In this document: positions 34,961 to 46,597 of the stretch, in pieces | How the letters are laid out: every line of letters begins with the position of its first letter | Numbering within the stretch: the stretch's first letter is position 1 | Assembly (NCBI RefSeq): GCF_008329905.1 | Contig: NZ_CP032155.1 | Coordinates: forward strand, 558,001-622,000 | Source of the DNA: Mycobacterium sp. ELW1 | GTDB taxonomy: Bacteria; Actinomycetota; Actinomycetes; Mycobacteriales; Mycobacteriaceae | DNA length: 64,000 nucleotides | Direction: 5' to 3' | Made by a program: the position numbers and the translations under genes | The notes under the pieces: generated by a model | What the model saw: the letters and a program-made list of their open reading frames with translations, nothing else | Databases searched by the model: none | Told to the model about the DNA's origin: nothing

Positions 34961-36181
34961 CTACAGCTCTTGGGGCTGCTGCAGCAACCGGTTGATCTCG
35001 GCAAGGAACAGGGCGCCGCGATGACCGTCACTGGCGCGATGGTCGGCGGCCAAGCTGGCCTGCACCGTTGTGGCCACCCGGATTCCACCGTCGACCACGA
35101 CGACGCGCTGCGCCGGCCGGCCGAATCCCACAATGGCTACCTGAGGGGGATAGATGACACCGAACACCGAGTCGACACCCTTGTCACCGAGATTGGTGAC
35201 GGTGATCGTCGGATCGGACATCTCTGAACTGCGCAGCGAGCCCGCCCGGGCCCGGGCCACCAGATCGGTCAGGTCGGCCATCAACTCGTCGAGCTTCTTC
35301 TCGGCCACATCGTGGATCGCCGGCGCCACCAGTCCACCGCCGCGCAGCGAAATCGCCACTCCCACATGCACTGCCGGGTGCGCTTCGTAGCCCTCGTCGC
35401 GCCAGAACCCGCTGAACTCGGTGAACCGCTGCGCGGCCATGGCCACCGCCTTGAGCTGTAGCACCGCAGGCAGCAACCGCTCGGTGATGGGCCGGTTCAC
35501 GTTCTGATCGGTCAGCCAGCCCTGCGCGGTGTCCAGGATGATCTCATCGGCCAGGTAGTAGTGCGGGATCTCCCGTTTGGAGCGACTCATCGCGGCGGCG
35601 ATCGAGGCGCGCATCGCCGCACCCCGCTCCTTGGCTTTGTCTGCCGCGGACTTCGGCTCCGAACTCGCTGCTGCCGGCGGCGGGGCAGGCTTGGGCTCGG
35701 CGTGGTGCTGTTCGGCAGCCGCATGCTCGACATCGATGAGTGTGATCGCGCCCTGGGGGCCGGTTCCCGTGACAACGCCGAGGTCGACGCCCAGCGAAGC
35801 CGCCGTACGCCGGGCCACCGGCGACACCCACAGCCGGTGGCCGACGGGCGCCGCCATGGCGGGCCGGGGTACGACCGGGGCCTCGGGGTGCGGTGCCGCA
35901 ACCGGTGCCGCGGCCGGGGCCGCCAGGTGCGGTCGCGGCGTCTCACCCGATTCGGTCAGGGTGGCCAGCGGTGTGCCCACAGCCACCGTCTGCCCGACCG
36001 GGACGAGCAACTCGGCGACAACACCCTCATGCCAGCATTCGATTTCCACTGCGGCTTTGGTGGTTTCGACGACAGCGACGATCTGCCCGCGGGTGATCGT
36101 GTCGCCGGGTTTGACCAGCCACTCGTCGAGCGTGCCCTCGTCCATGTCCGCGCCGAGGGCGGGCATCGTGAACTCGATCAT
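34961..36181 (-). CDS. Dihydrolipoamide acyltransferase (E2) of a 2-oxoacid dehydrogenase complex
   Basis: 406 residues, ATG overlapping the E1 beta stop (ATGA). A single lipoyl domain (lipoylated Lys in [12 protein letters not shown]) is followed by a Pro/Ala linker, a peripheral-subunit-binding domain ([29 protein letters not shown]), a second linker and the catalytic acyltransferase domain ending with [11 protein letters not shown] (catalytic HxxxDG). It moves an acyl group from E1-bound lipoamide to CoA or perhaps the adjacent ACP. No E3 gene is in the operon, so a housekeeping lipoamide dehydrogenase must serve. Confidence 0.92.
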   Translation of the reverse strand: MIEFTMPALGADMDEGTLDEWLVKPGDTITRGQIVAVVETTKAAVEIECWHEGVVAELLVPVGQTVAVGTPLATLTESGETPRPHLAAPAAAPVAAPHPEAPVVPRPAMAAPVGHRLWVSPVARRTAASLGVDLGVVTGTGPQGAITLIDVEHAAAEQHHAEPKPAPPPAAASSEPKSAADKAKERGAAMRASIAAAMSRSKREIPHYYLADEIILDTAQGWLTDQNVNRPITERLLPAVLQLKAVAMAAQRFTEFSGFWRDEGYEAHPAVHVGVAISLRGGGLVAPAIHDVAEKKLDELMADLTDLVARARAGSLRSSEMSDPTITVTNLGDKGVDSVFGVIYPPQVAIVGFGRPAQRVVVVDGGIRVATTVQASLAADHRASDGHRGALFLAEINRLLQQPQEL

Positions 36182-37194
36182 CGGCTGGTGCCTATCCCCG
36201 TGTCGCTTCGCTCCTGCCCGCCGGGGTCCCCGAACAGGCCCCGCACCGCGGCCACGATCTTGTCCGGCTGGGGCAGTGCCGCCTCTTCGAGATGCTTGGC
36301 GTAGGGGATCGGCACCTCGACGCTGCACACCCGGGCGATCGGAGCGTCCAGGTCGTAGAACGCACCCTCGACTATCCGCGCGCTGATCTCGCCGGCCAGG
36401 CTGCCGGTGCGCCACATCTCGTCGACGATGACCGCACGATGCGTCTTACGCACCGACTCCAGGATCGTGGCGTCATCCAGGGGCCGGAGCACGCGCAGAT
36501 CGATCACCTCGCAGTCGATGCCGGCCAGGGCCAGTTGGTCGGCGGCGTCGAGCGCTTTGGGAACACAGCCGCCGTAGGCGATCAGCGTGACGTCAGTTCC
36601 GCTGCGGCGCAGCGCGGCTCGGCTGATGTCGGTCGGCCCCAAGGCGTCGATGTCGACGGCGGTGTTGTAGAGCTGGACATGTTCGAACACGACCACCGGG
36701 TCGGGATCGTCCAGTGCGGCGAGCAGCATCCCGTACGCGTCGGCCACCGTCGCCGGGGCCACCACCTTGATTCCCGGGATGTGGGCGTACCAGCCCTCCA
36801 GGCTGTGCGAGTGCTGGGCGGCGAGTTGCCTGCCGGCGCCGGTCGCCATGCGGACGACCAGCGGAACCGAGAACTGACCGCCCGACATGTGGCGCAATGC
36901 CGCAGCGGTATTCACAATCTGGTCGAGCGCCAGCAGACTGAAGTTCACCGTCATCACTTCGACGATCGGACGCAGACCGTTGATCGCGGCCCCGATGCCG
37001 ATACCGACGAATCCCAGCTCCGACAGCGGGGTGTCACGGATCCGCTCGGGGCCGAACTCCTCGAGGAGCCCCTTCGACGCCGCGTAGGTGCCGCCGTAGC
37101 GCCCCACGTCCTCGCCCAGCAGAACCACTCGCGGGTCGTTGCGCATCGCTTCGCGAATCGCGTCGTGCACGGCATTGCGGTAGGTGGTCTTCAC
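36178..37194 (-). CDS. 2-oxoacid dehydrogenase E1 component, beta subunit
   Basis: 338 residues from GTG at 37194, overlapping the E1 alpha stop (GTGA). [34 protein letters not shown] and [20 protein letters not shown] are typical of the pyrimidine-binding beta subunit of PDH/acetoin/branched-chain dehydrogenases. [20 protein letters not shown] and [15 protein letters not shown] follow. The C-terminal ~15 residues ([14 protein letters not shown]) are encoded by a short GC-rich repeat-like sequence. Works with E1 alpha as an alpha2beta2 TPP enzyme. Confidence 0.92.
   Translation of the reverse strand: MKTTYRNAVHDAIREAMRNDPRVVLLGEDVGRYGGTYAASKGLLEEFGPERIRDTPLSELGFVGIGIGAAINGLRPIVEVMTVNFSLLALDQIVNTAAALRHMSGGQFSVPLVVRMATGAGRQLAAQHSHSLEGWYAHIPGIKVVAPATVADAYGMLLAALDDPDPVVVFEHVQLYNTAVDIDALGPTDISRAALRRSGTDVTLIAYGGCVPKALDAADQLALAGIDCEVIDLRVLRPLDDATILESVRKTHRAVIVDEMWRTGSLAGEISARIVEGAFYDLDAPIARVCSVEVPIPYAKHLEEAALPQPDKIVAAVRGLFGDPGGQERSDTGIGTSR
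36196..36232. repeat. Short GC-rich dispersed-repeat-like element at the E1 beta 3' end
   Basis: The sequence carries GTCGCTTCGCTCCTGCCCG followed by CCGGGGTCCCCG with self-complementary ends. A related sequence (GTCGCTCCGCTCTCCCCC followed by GGCGGGG) is at 48634-48690. It encodes the atypical C terminus of E1 beta. It resembles small repetitive palindromes of mycobacterial genomes. Confidence 0.4.
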
Positions 37195-38161
37195 GACAGT
37201 GCCTCCGCCGGGGTCATCAGATCCCGGGTCAGGTCTTCGACGCTCTCCAGCGTTCCGGCCTCGGCGTAGGCCACCGCATCGTCGACCTCGGTGGCCGCGC
37301 GCTCTTCCATCGCCGTGACGTCGCTGTCGCTCAGAGTGCCGTCGGCCAGACACTTCTCGGTGAACAGCCGGATCGGGTCGCGTTCGCGCCAGTGCTCCAC
37401 TTCGGTTTTCTCCCGGTACAACTCCGGGTCGAACATCGAGTGCGGGCGGAACCGGTAGGTGCGGAACTCCAGGAAGAACGGACCGCCCGCGGTGCGGATG
37501 TGATCGACGGCGGCAACGGTGGCGGCATGGCAGGCCAGCACATCCATGCCGTCCACCGATGCGGTGGGAACCCGGTAGGCCGCGGCGTTGGCGGTGACGT
37601 CAGTCTGGGAGAGCTCGCGGTCGATCGCTGTGCCCATGGCGTAGCGATTGTTCTCGCAGAGGTAGAGCACCGGCAACTGCCACAGCTCGGCCATGTTCAG
37701 CGACTCGTGGAAGGCACCCTCGGCGATCGCACCCTCGCCGAAATAGCATGCGGTGACGCGATTCTGCTTGAGTTGCGCGTCGGCGAAGGCGAGGCCGGTG
37801 GCCAGCGGCAGGCCGCCCGCCACGATCGCGTTGCCGCCGTAGAACCGGCGCGAGGCGTCGAACAGGTGCATCGACCCGCCGCGCCCGCGCGAACAGCCCT
37901 CCTGCTTGCCGAACATCTCGGCCATGATCGAGGTCAGCGGGATCCCGCGGAGCAGGGCGTGGGCGTGGTCCCGGTAGGTGGCCACGACGGCATCGTCGGG
38001 TCCCAGCGCACGCAGCGAGCCGGCAGCCACCGCTTCCTCGCCGACGTACAGGTGAAGGAAGCCGCGAATCTTTGCCGCACTGTACATCTCGGCGCATTTC
38101 TCCTCCATGCGCCGCACCCGGATCATGTCCGAGAGCAGCCCGCGCGCCAAGTCCTGATCGG

Positions 38162-38165
<4 letters not shown>
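37191..38165 (-). CDS. 2-oxoacid dehydrogenase E1 component, alpha subunit
   Basis: 324 residues; ATG overlaps the stop of the acyl-CoA synthetase (ATGA). The TPP-binding region shows [43 protein letters not shown] and [13 protein letters not shown] (GDG/E...NN motif; the usual GDG is GEG). Also [14 protein letters not shown] near the phosphorylation-loop region of homologues. It decarboxylates a 2-oxoacid and, with E1 beta, reductively acylates the lipoyl E2. Sequence is closest to pyruvate or acetoin dehydrogenases; the exact substrate cannot be set. Confidence 0.92.
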
Positions 38166-39936
<1,771 letters not shown>

Positions 39937-39944
39937 GGTTTCCC

Positions 39945-40196
39945 TCACGCCTGCGGCGGGGCCAGCACGCCCTTGCGGCGAGCCTGCCCCAGATTGGCCA
40001 TCACCCGGTCGCGCAGTATCGCGTAGGCGGCACCGCTGTTGAGGATGTCGTGGCGGTCCTGATGGCGGAGGTAGGCGTCGAGCCGCCGTTCCAGCGACCA
40101 GTCCCAGTAGATGCGTCCGGTGTATGGCGAGCAGAGGAATTCCCAAGCGACGGCGTCGAGTTCAGTCTCGTCGGCCAAACCAGAAGTCATCTCCAC
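39945..40196 (-). CDS. Small conserved-looking protein heading the E1/E2/ACP operon
   Basis: 83 residues from ATG 40196 (in-frame ATG at 40190 possible). Contains [34 protein letters not shown] and a basic C terminus ([21 protein letters not shown]). Mostly helical, no signal peptide or known motif. Lies 8 nt before the acyl-CoA synthetase and 54 bp downstream of a DosR box, so it is the first gene of the operon. Function unknown. Confidence 0.65.
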   Translation of the reverse strand: MEMTSGLADETELDAVAWEFLCSPYTGRIYWDWSLERRLDAYLRHQDRHDILNSGAAYAILRDRVMANLGQARRKGVLAPPQA

Positions 40197-40249
40197 CCCT
40201 CACTACCACCCCCACAAACGATGGTGGTCGAGGCTGCTACGAGCTGGAA

Positions 40250-40263
40250 GGGACGAAAGTCCC
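40250..40263. promoter_or_regulatory. DosR box upstream of the acyl-CoA synthetase/E1/E2/ACP operon
   Basis: GGGACGAAAGTCCC differs at one base from the core GGGACTWWAGTCCC of the mycobacterial dormancy regulator DosR (consensus TTSGGGACTWWAGTCCCSAA). It lies 54-67 bp upstream of the start at 40196, a normal activator position. Predicts induction under hypoxia or NO if the strain encodes DosR. Confidence 0.7.
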
Positions 40264-40297
40264 CGAACTCGGGGCTAACGGACTGCGGCCGGCCGGG

Positions 40298-41473
40298 TCA
40301 CGGCAGCGGGTCGTGCTGGATGCGCTCCGGCGGTGCGCCCTTGGCGAGCAAAGCGTCGCGGGTGGCGCGCACCATCGCGGGACCGCCACAGATCAGGATC
40401 TGCCGATCGCCCCAGCCGCCGTATTTGGTCACCACCTCGGGCAGTCGTCCGGTCTGGCGCACATGCAGGCCCCGCGGCGGCTGGACATCGGGATAGTCGG
40501 CAGCCCACGGAGGATCGCTGGAGTACTCCGACACCGGCGATACCGACAGCCATGGGTTGGAGGCGGCGATCTCCCACAAGGTCCGCAGGTCGTACAGCTC
40601 GCAGGGGTAGCGGGCGCCGAAGAACAGATGCACCCGCGGGTTCTCGCCGAATCGGCACAGGTCCATGATCAGCGCGCGCAGCGGCGCCAATCCGGTGCTA
40701 CCCGCCATCATCAGCACGTCGCCGCCGTCGCGGTCCACCTCCATCGCGCCGTGCGGGCTGGACAGCCGCCAGCGATCGCCCGGCCGGGTCTCGGCCACGA
40801 TCGAATTGCTGACCATGCCGCCGAGCACCGAGCGCACGTGGAACTCGATGAAGCCGTCCGGGTCCGGCGGCATGGCGGGCGACAGGAACCGCCAGCGGCG
40901 CGGACACTGCGGAACGTGGACGTTGACGTACTGCCCAGGGTGGTAGGGCATCGGCCGGTCCAGGTGCAGGCGGACGACCGCGAGGTCGCGTGACACCCGG
41001 TGGTGCTCGAGGACGGTGCCGTCCCACCACGCCGGCCCATCCTCGGCGTCGGCCGCCCCGCCCATGATTCCGGTGATCAGGTTGACGGCCTGGATGGCGG
41101 CGTCGTCGACGGCGGGTGTCCAGCGATCACTGAGGTGGCTGCGCATCTCGGAGTACCACGCCTGCCGCATGCTGTCGTAATGTCGCTGTGTGACACCGTA
41201 TTTGCGGTGATCACGGCCGAGTTGGGCGAGGAAAGCCACCGGGGCCTGCGCGCGCTGCGCCACGAACTCACCGAACACCCAGTGCATCGCCTGACCGAAC
41301 GCCGCCCGCTGCGGTGCCAGCTCCGGGGGGAACAGGTCCCGCACTTCGGTGTCCAGCGCGAACCACCGGGTGTAGAACCGGTTCAGCAGCTCCTGGGACG
41401 CAGACCGGGGAGCCGCGGAGTCTTCGAACGCAGCCTGCAGCACCGCGAGCGCATCACGATCCTCCAGACCCAC
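40298..41473 (-). CDS. Type II flavohemoglobin (Rv0385-like)
   Basis: 391 residues from GTG 41473. N-terminal globin domain (~1-135) with the proximal His in LGRDHRKYGVTQRHYD. A ferredoxin-reductase-type FAD domain follows (YHPGQYVNVHVPQ, RRWRFLSPAMPP in place of the usual RxYS) and an NAD-binding domain (MMAGSTGLAPLRALI, ILICGGPAMVRATRDAL). Size and divergent FAD motif match the mycobacterial type II flavohemoglobins such as Rv0385, which are not classical NO dioxygenases and have been linked to D-lactate oxidation. In M. tuberculosis it also lies near clpB. Confidence 0.88.
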   Translation of the reverse strand: MGLEDRDALAVLQAAFEDSAAPRSASQELLNRFYTRWFALDTEVRDLFPPELAPQRAAFGQAMHWVFGEFVAQRAQAPVAFLAQLGRDHRKYGVTQRHYDSMRQAWYSEMRSHLSDRWTPAVDDAAIQAVNLITGIMGGAADAEDGPAWWDGTVLEHHRVSRDLAVVRLHLDRPMPYHPGQYVNVHVPQCPRRWRFLSPAMPPDPDGFIEFHVRSVLGGMVSNSIVAETRPGDRWRLSSPHGAMEVDRDGGDVLMMAGSTGLAPLRALIMDLCRFGENPRVHLFFGARYPCELYDLRTLWEIAASNPWLSVSPVSEYSSDPPWAADYPDVQPPRGLHVRQTGRLPEVVTKYGGWGDRQILICGGPAMVRATRDALLAKGAPPERIQHDPLP

Positions 41474-41496
41474 GGCCGCGAGTGTAGGCCCGCGGG

Positions 41497-42165
41497 CTAC
41501 AGGCCGTGAATGCCCTTGTACAACACCATGACGCCGATGACGACGAGGATCACGGCGACCAGCGTCGCGTGCTGGGCCTCCATCCAGTCCTTGAGCTTGG
41601 TCAGCGGCTGGTCCAACCGCTCACCGGCGACCAGGTAGGCCAGTACCGGCAACGCCACCGAGGACGCCGCGACGGCGGTGAACACGGCGTCGGCCGTCCA
41701 GGCGCCGGTGGTCCCCAGCCCCGCCGAGCCGATCGCCAAACCTGCTGCGGCACACATGAACAGGACCTTCGGGTTGACCACCACCAGCACCACCGCGGTC
41801 ACGAAAGCGCGCGGCGGGCCGATGCTGGTCATCGAGGTCAGCCACTTGGGGGTGTGCTCCGAGCGCTTGCGGGTGAACCATCGGTAGAGCCCGAACGCGA
41901 CGAGCGCCGCGCCGATCACGATGCGGATGTACGGCGCCCACGTCGGCTGTTTGTTGAGTCCACCGAGAGCGTTCGACACCAGCACGAACGCCGCGGTCAG
42001 GCCGCCGATGCCGAGCACCCAGCCCAACAGGAACGCCATGCTGGTCGGCCGGGGCGCGGGCGTGTGCAGCATCAGGATGCCCGGGATGATCGTCAGCGGG
42101 GACAGCGTGATGACGAGCGCCAGGGGGATCAGTTCGGTCAGTTCCGAACCGAGGCCGGTCGTCAC
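41497..42165 (-). CDS. SfLAP/GAP-family membrane protein
   Basis: 222 residues from GTG 42165, chosen for AGGAGG 5 nt upstream. Six hydrophobic segments with ELIPLALVITLSPLTIIPGILML and GPPRAFVTAVVLVVVNPKVLFM, the two repeated NPK/SP helices of this family. Relatives help translocate mycobacterial surface glycolipids (Sap, Gap). Divergent from the Ser/Thr-rich gene at 42228. The lipid is unknown; no lipid synthesis genes adjoin it. Confidence 0.8.
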   Translation of the reverse strand: MTTGLGSELTELIPLALVITLSPLTIIPGILMLHTPAPRPTSMAFLLGWVLGIGGLTAAFVLVSNALGGLNKQPTWAPYIRIVIGAALVAFGLYRWFTRKRSEHTPKWLTSMTSIGPPRAFVTAVVLVVVNPKVLFMCAAAGLAIGSAGLGTTGAWTADAVFTAVAASSVALPVLAYLVAGERLDQPLTKLKDWMEAQHATLVAVILVVIGVMVLYKGIHGL

Positions 42166-42213
42166 AGATGCCTCCTGGGGCGTAGACGGGCAACGCTCGG
42201 TCACGGCTGACCG

Positions 42214-42219
42214 TACTAT
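42214..42219 (+). promoter_or_regulatory. -10 hexamer TACTAT, leaderless start at 42228
   Basis: TACTAT ends 8 nt before GTG 42228, the same geometry as at the Ser/Thr-rich genes of the ini locus. Confidence 0.6.
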
Positions 42220-42227
42220 CTCTGCCC

Positions 42228-42641
42228 GTGGGCATGGATGCCGACGAAGAAAAGGGTGATGGGGGCCACGACGGCCAGCAGCACACCCTGGTCTACGTCT
42301 CCGGGGTGGCAGCGTTGGTGCTGCTCGCGATACTGGTGTACGCGGTACTGGACACCTCGGAGAGCTCGCAGCGACCCGACGGGCCGGTGACCTATGCGCC
42401 GGCGATCAGCACCACGACGTCCTCGAGCAAGAAGACGTCGACCACGTCGCGCACCACGTCGACGCGGGTTTCCACCACTGATCTGAACCCGGGCTCCGCA
42501 TCGTCGACCTCGACGTCGCCGTCGGACACCTCGAGCGAAGTGGTCATCCCGTCGGAGACCGAGTACTCCACTCCGACGACGACGGTCACGATGACCAACC
42601 CCTACGCCACCACGTCGCCGCCGAACGCCGGGCGAACCTGA
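42228..42641 (+). CDS. Single-pass membrane protein with Ser/Thr-rich tail
   Basis: 137 residues from GTG 42228 (ATG 42234 is in frame). A short acidic N terminus, one transmembrane helix (about 22-42, YVSGVAALVLLAILVYAVL), then ~95 residues of Ser/Thr with TSTSPSDTSSE and TPTTTVTMT. The AILVYAV helix resembles the protein at 11401-11835, although the PWYR box is absent. Leaderless. Probably a further member of the Ser/Thr-tail group, 28 kb from the others. Function unknown. Confidence 0.7.
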   Translation: MGMDADEEKGDGGHDGQQHTLVYVSGVAALVLLAILVYAVLDTSESSQRPDGPVTYAPAISTTTSSSKKTSTTSRTTSTRVSTTDLNPGSASSTSTSPSDTSSEVVIPSETEYSTPTTTVTMTNPYATTSPPNAGRT

Positions 42642-42644
42642 CCC

Positions 42645-43589
42645 ATGGGCACGGCGACCGTCGTCACGATCTTTCACCCCTCGAATCACCCCGCGGACTT
42701 CACGGTGTGGGCCGGCGAAATGTCCGTCACCGCCACCGAGGCGACCGACTTCCGGATCTCCGTGCTGACCGATCCGCATCTGGATTGGGGGATCGCAGTC
42801 ACGTTTGCCAGCGCGCGGGCGCTGCATGATTGGTTGGACAGCACCCAGCGCCAATGCGCGCTGGACAGCGGCCGACAACGTGGAATCTTGTGTGCCACAG
42901 CGGATATGGTGATCGGCGAAGATGGTGGGGTGCCGGCCGGCGTCGGGTTCTTCCGGCACACCGTCGCCCCGGGCCGGGCGGATGAATTCACCGCGGCCGA
43001 GGCGCGCCTGGCCGCGGTGAGTGTGCAGTTCAGTGGATTCGAAGGATGTTGCACCTTTGCACCCGCCGCCGGCGGTGAGGCTTTCGCGGTGCTGCGGTTT
43101 CGCACCGAACGACAACTCGAAACATGGCTGGAGTCTCCGGAGCGGTCGGAGGCGCTCGGACCGTTGCGCGAGAGCCTGACCCGCGAATTCTCGCTGGTGT
43201 CCTCGAGGACGACGTTCGGCAGCACCGTGCGTACCGAGAACGGCCACACCGCGGTCACGCCGAGGTGGAAGACGGCGATGCTGATCCTGTTGGTGCTGTA
43301 CCCGACGGTGATGCTGCTGTCGCGGTTTCTGGGGCCGATCCTCGACAACGTCGGTGCCCCGCCCTGGTTGGCGATGTGGCTGAGCCAGGTGGTCAGCGTC
43401 GTTGCCCTGCAGTGGGCGCTGATGCCGCTGGCCGGGCAGTGGTTCCGGCGCTGGCTCGACCCGATCGACGGGGCAGGGACCCGTATCAGTGTCGTGGGTG
43501 CCGGTGTGCTCGTCGTCGGCTACCTGGCGACGCTCGCCATGTTCTCCGCGGTCCAATGGCTGCAGTACTGGGACTTTTCGCGTACTTAG
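42645..43589 (+). CDS. Membrane protein with tandem antibiotic-biosynthesis-monooxygenase-like domains
   Basis: 314 residues from ATG 42645, 3 nt after the preceding stop. Two ~95-residue ferredoxin-like modules (VVTIFHPSNHPADFTVWAGEM... and GFFRHTVAPGRADEFTAAEARL..., the second with FEGCCTFAP) resemble ABM/YgiN domains. A C-terminal membrane part of about three helices follows (AMLILLVLYPTVMLLSRFLG, MWLSQVVSVVALQWALMPL, VLVVGYLATLAMFS). The family's soluble members are heme-degrading or quinol monooxygenases; membrane-fused forms are uncharacterised. No catalytic assignment. Confidence 0.7.
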   Translation: MGTATVVTIFHPSNHPADFTVWAGEMSVTATEATDFRISVLTDPHLDWGIAVTFASARALHDWLDSTQRQCALDSGRQRGILCATADMVIGEDGGVPAGVGFFRHTVAPGRADEFTAAEARLAAVSVQFSGFEGCCTFAPAAGGEAFAVLRFRTERQLETWLESPERSEALGPLRESLTREFSLVSSRTTFGSTVRTENGHTAVTPRWKTAMLILLVLYPTVMLLSRFLGPILDNVGAPPWLAMWLSQVVSVVALQWALMPLAGQWFRRWLDPIDGAGTRISVVGAGVLVVGYLATLAMFSAVQWLQYWDFSRT

Positions 43590-43888
43590 ATGCGCCTGAG
43601 CGTCCAGGCCGGGACCCAGTGCGTGACTGCCTTGCGTTTGGGTCCGTAGGCGATGTCGTAGGTGACCAGGCCCCACCAATCGCCCTGCTCGCACAGTGCC
43701 CAGCAGGACAGCGTGCCCTTGACCACCTTGTGCATCTGCAATCCGTGCGGGTGATACCGGCCGGTGCGGTGCGGTTCGCGGGGGAAGAGCACCGTGAGAT
43801 CGACGAGCACCGGTTCGGGCGGGGACACCGGCCGGAAGGGCGGCCGCAGCGGCTGACCGTTGTAACCGATCGACGTCAGCTCACCCAC
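43586..43888 (-). CDS. Conserved-looking protein of unknown function
   Basis: 100 residues from GTG 43888, set by TATGAT 6 nt upstream (leaderless). Rich in aromatic and His residues: GYNGQPLRPPFRP, FPREPHRTGRYHPHGLQMHKVVKG, CWALCEQGDWWGLVTYDIAYGPKRKAVTHWVPAW. Predicted all-beta and soluble. No family recognised. Divergent from clpB, whose HspR operator lies 80 bp away. Confidence 0.72.
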   Translation of the reverse strand: MGELTSIGYNGQPLRPPFRPVSPPEPVLVDLTVLFPREPHRTGRYHPHGLQMHKVVKGTLSCWALCEQGDWWGLVTYDIAYGPKRKAVTHWVPAWTLRRI

Positions 43889-43894
43889 TGATCG

Positions 43895-43900
43895 ATCATA
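43895..43900 (-). promoter_or_regulatory. -10 hexamer TATGAT, leaderless start at 43888
   Basis: TATGAT on the minus strand ends 6 nt before GTG 43888. No Shine-Dalgarno sequence is present. Confidence 0.65.
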
Positions 43901-43967
43901 TGTTCGATCGGGGTCATGAAAACAGATGCCGGAAGGCCCTACCGGAAATTGGACGGAATCTTTTAAA

Positions 43968-43988
43968 CTTGAGCGGAACAGACTCAAC
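43968..43988. promoter_or_regulatory. HAIR operator (HspR binding site) upstream of clpB
   Basis: CTTGAGC-N7-ACTCAAC, two mismatches from the HAIR consensus, 52 bp before the clpB start. A TTGACG follows directly and may be part of the -35 region. Places clpB in the same HspR regulon as dnaK. Confidence 0.88.
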
Positions 43989-44040
43989 CTTGACGGCGTT
44001 GTAAAGCTCGACAAGCTTTTCTAGACGAAACGGAGGTGTC

Positions 44041-46587
44041 GTGGATTCTTTCAACCCGACAACCAAGACTCAGGCGGCGCTGACCGCCGCGTTGCAGGCT
44101 GCCTCGGCCGCCGGCAACCCGGAGATCAGGCCCGCTCATCTGCTGTTGGCGCTGCTCACGCAGACCGACGGCATCGCTTCGCCGTTGCTCGAGGCTGTCG
44201 GTGTCGATCCAGCCACGATCCGCGCCGAAGCACAGCGGCTGGTCGACCGGCTGCCGACGAGCAGCGGGGCGACCTCGCAACCCCAGCTCTCGCGTGAGTC
44301 GCTCGCGGCTATCACCGCCGCTCAGCAGCTGGCCACCGAGATGGACGACGAATACGTCTCCACCGAGCATTTGATGGTGGGCCTGGCCACCGGCGATTCC
44401 GAGGTGGCCAAGCTGCTCACCGGTCACGGTGCGTCCCCGGAGGCGCTGCGCGACGCGTTCGTCAAGGTTCGCGGCAGCGCACGCGTCACCAGCCCGGATC
44501 CGGAGGCCAGCTATCAGGCACTGGAGAAGTACTCCACCGACCTGACCGCACGCGCCCGGGAAGGCAAGCTCGACCCGGTCATCGGCCGGGACACCGAGAT
44601 TCGCCGCGTCATCCAGGTGCTGAGCCGGCGCACCAAGAACAACCCCGTGCTGATCGGTGAGCCCGGCGTCGGCAAGACCGCGATCGTCGAGGGCCTGGCC
44701 CAGCGGGTCGTGGCCGGGGACGTCCCGGAGAGCCTGCGCGACAAGACCGTCATCTCCCTGGACCTGGGGTCGATGGTGGCCGGCGCCAAGTATCGCGGTG
44801 AATTCGAGGAGCGGCTCAAGGCCGTGCTCGACGACATCAAGAACTCGGCCGGGCAGATCATCACGTTCATCGACGAACTGCACACCATCGTCGGTGCCGG
44901 TGCCACCGGCGAAGGCGCGATGGACGCCGGCAACATGATCAAGCCGATGCTGGCCCGTGGCGAGCTGCGGCTGGTCGGTGCGACGACCCTCGACGAGTAC
45001 CGCAAGTACATCGAGAAGGACGCCGCCCTGGAGCGCCGCTTCCAGCAGGTGCTGGTCGGCGAACCGTCGGTCGACGACACCGTCGGGATCCTGCGCGGGC
45101 TCAAGGACCGCTACGAGGTCCACCACGGCGTGCGTATCACCGACTCGGCGCTGGTGGCCGCGGCCACGCTGTCCGACCGCTACATCACCTCGCGCTTCCT
45201 GCCTGACAAGGCCATCGACCTGGTCGACGAGGCCGCGTCGCGGTTGCGCATGGAGATCGACTCGCGACCCGTCGAGGTCGACGAGGTCGAGCGGATCGTC
45301 CGCCGCCTCGAGATCGAGGAGATGGCGCTGGCGAAGGAGTCGGACGACGCCTCCAAGGATCGCCTGGACAAGCTGCGCGCCGAATTGGCCGACAAGAAGG
45401 AGCAATTGGCCGAGCTGACCACCCGGTGGCAGAACGAGAAGAACGCGATCGACATCGTGCGTGATTTCACCGAGCAGCTCGACAAGCTGCGCGGTGAGGC
45501 CGACCGGGCCGAGCGCGACGGCGATCTGGCGAGGGCTGCCGAGCTTCGGTACGGCCGCATCCCCGAGGTCGAGAAGAAGCTCGATGCGGCGCTGCCGGTG
45601 GCCGAAGCGCGCGAGAACGTGATGCTCAAGGAGGAGGTCGGACCCGACGACATCGCCGACGTGGTGTCGGCGTGGACAGGTATCCCGGCGGGCCGGATGC
45701 TCGAAGGCGAGACCGCCAAGCTGCTGCGGATGGAGTCCGAGCTGGGTAAGCGTGTCGTCGGACAGGTCAAGGCCGTGCAGGCCGTCTCGGATGCGGTGCG
45801 CCGCACTAGGGCCGGCGTGGCGGACCCGAACCGGCCGACGGGCTCGTTCATGTTCCTCGGGCCGACCGGTGTCGGTAAGACCGAACTCGCAAAGGCGTTG
45901 GCGGAGTTCCTGTTCGACGATGAGCGGGCCATGATCCGCATCGACATGAGCGAGTACGGCGAGAAGCACTCCGTCGCGCGACTTGTCGGTGCGCCTCCCG
46001 GGTACATCGGCTACGACCAGGGCGGTCAGCTGACCGAAGCGGTGCGCAGGCGGCCGTACTCGGTGGTGCTGTTCGACGAGGTCGAGAAGGCGCATCCGGA
46101 TGTCTTCGACGTCCTGCTCGCCGTGCTCGACGAGGGCCGGCTGACCGATGGTCAGGGCCGCACCGTCGATTTCCGCAACACCATCCTGGTGCTCACCAGT
46201 AACCTCGGCGCCGGTGGCACCGAGGAGCAGGTGATGGCGGCGGTGCGCTCGGCGTTCAAGCCCGAGTTCATCAACCGGCTCGACGATGTGATCGTCTTCG
46301 ACGCCCTGCAGCCCGACGAGTTGGTGTCGATCGTGGACATCCAGCTGGCTCAGCTGCAGAAGCGACTGGCGCAGCGGCGTCTCACTCTCGAGGTGTCGTT
46401 GCCCGCCAAGCAGTGGCTGGCCGAACGCGGATTCGACCCGCTCTACGGCGCCCGGCCGCTGCGCCGGCTGATCCAGCAGGCGATCGGTGACCAGCTGGCC
46501 AAGCTGCTGCTGGCCGGTGAGGTGCACGACGGCGATGTCGTGCCGGTCAACGTCAGCCCGGACGGCGAATCGCTGATTCTCGGCTGA
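44041..46587 (+). CDS. clpB: ClpB disaggregase (AAA+ Hsp100)
   Basis: 848 residues from GTG 44041 behind CGGAGGTGTC. N domain with two Clp repeats, NBD1 Walker A GEPGVGKT (206-213), a middle coiled-coil domain of ~120 residues ([10 protein letters not shown] near its end), and NBD2 Walker A GPTGVGKT (607-614) with Walker [12 protein letters not shown]. This is full length for ClpB. It extracts polypeptides from aggregates with DnaK/DnaJ/GrpE encoded 10 kb away. HspR-controlled through the operator at 43968. Followed by a strong terminator. Confidence 0.98.
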   Translation: MDSFNPTTKTQAALTAALQAASAAGNPEIRPAHLLLALLTQTDGIASPLLEAVGVDPATIRAEAQRLVDRLPTSSGATSQPQLSRESLAAITAAQQLATEMDDEYVSTEHLMVGLATGDSEVAKLLTGHGASPEALRDAFVKVRGSARVTSPDPEASYQALEKYSTDLTARAREGKLDPVIGRDTEIRRVIQVLSRRTKNNPVLIGEPGVGKTAIVEGLAQRVVAGDVPESLRDKTVISLDLGSMVAGAKYRGEFEERLKAVLDDIKNSAGQIITFIDELHTIVGAGATGEGAMDAGNMIKPMLARGELRLVGATTLDEYRKYIEKDAALERRFQQVLVGEPSVDDTVGILRGLKDRYEVHHGVRITDSALVAAATLSDRYITSRFLPDKAIDLVDEAASRLRMEIDSRPVEVDEVERIVRRLEIEEMALAKESDDASKDRLDKLRAELADKKEQLAELTTRWQNEKNAIDIVRDFTEQLDKLRGEADRAERDGDLARAAELRYGRIPEVEKKLDAALPVAEARENVMLKEEVGPDDIADVVSAWTGIPAGRMLEGETAKLLRMESELGKRVVGQVKAVQAVSDAVRRTRAGVADPNRPTGSFMFLGPTGVGKTELAKALAEFLFDDERAMIRIDMSEYGEKHSVARLVGAPPGYIGYDQGGQLTEAVRRRPYSVVLFDEVEKAHPDVFDVLLAVLDEGRLTDGQGRTVDFRNTILVLTSNLGAGGTEEQVMAAVRSAFKPEFINRLDDVIVFDALQPDELVSIVDIQLAQLQKRLAQRRLTLEVSLPAKQWLAERGFDPLYGARPLRRLIQQAIGDQLAKLLLAGEVHDGDVVPVNVSPDGESLILG

Positions 46588-46597
46588 CAGTGACGTG

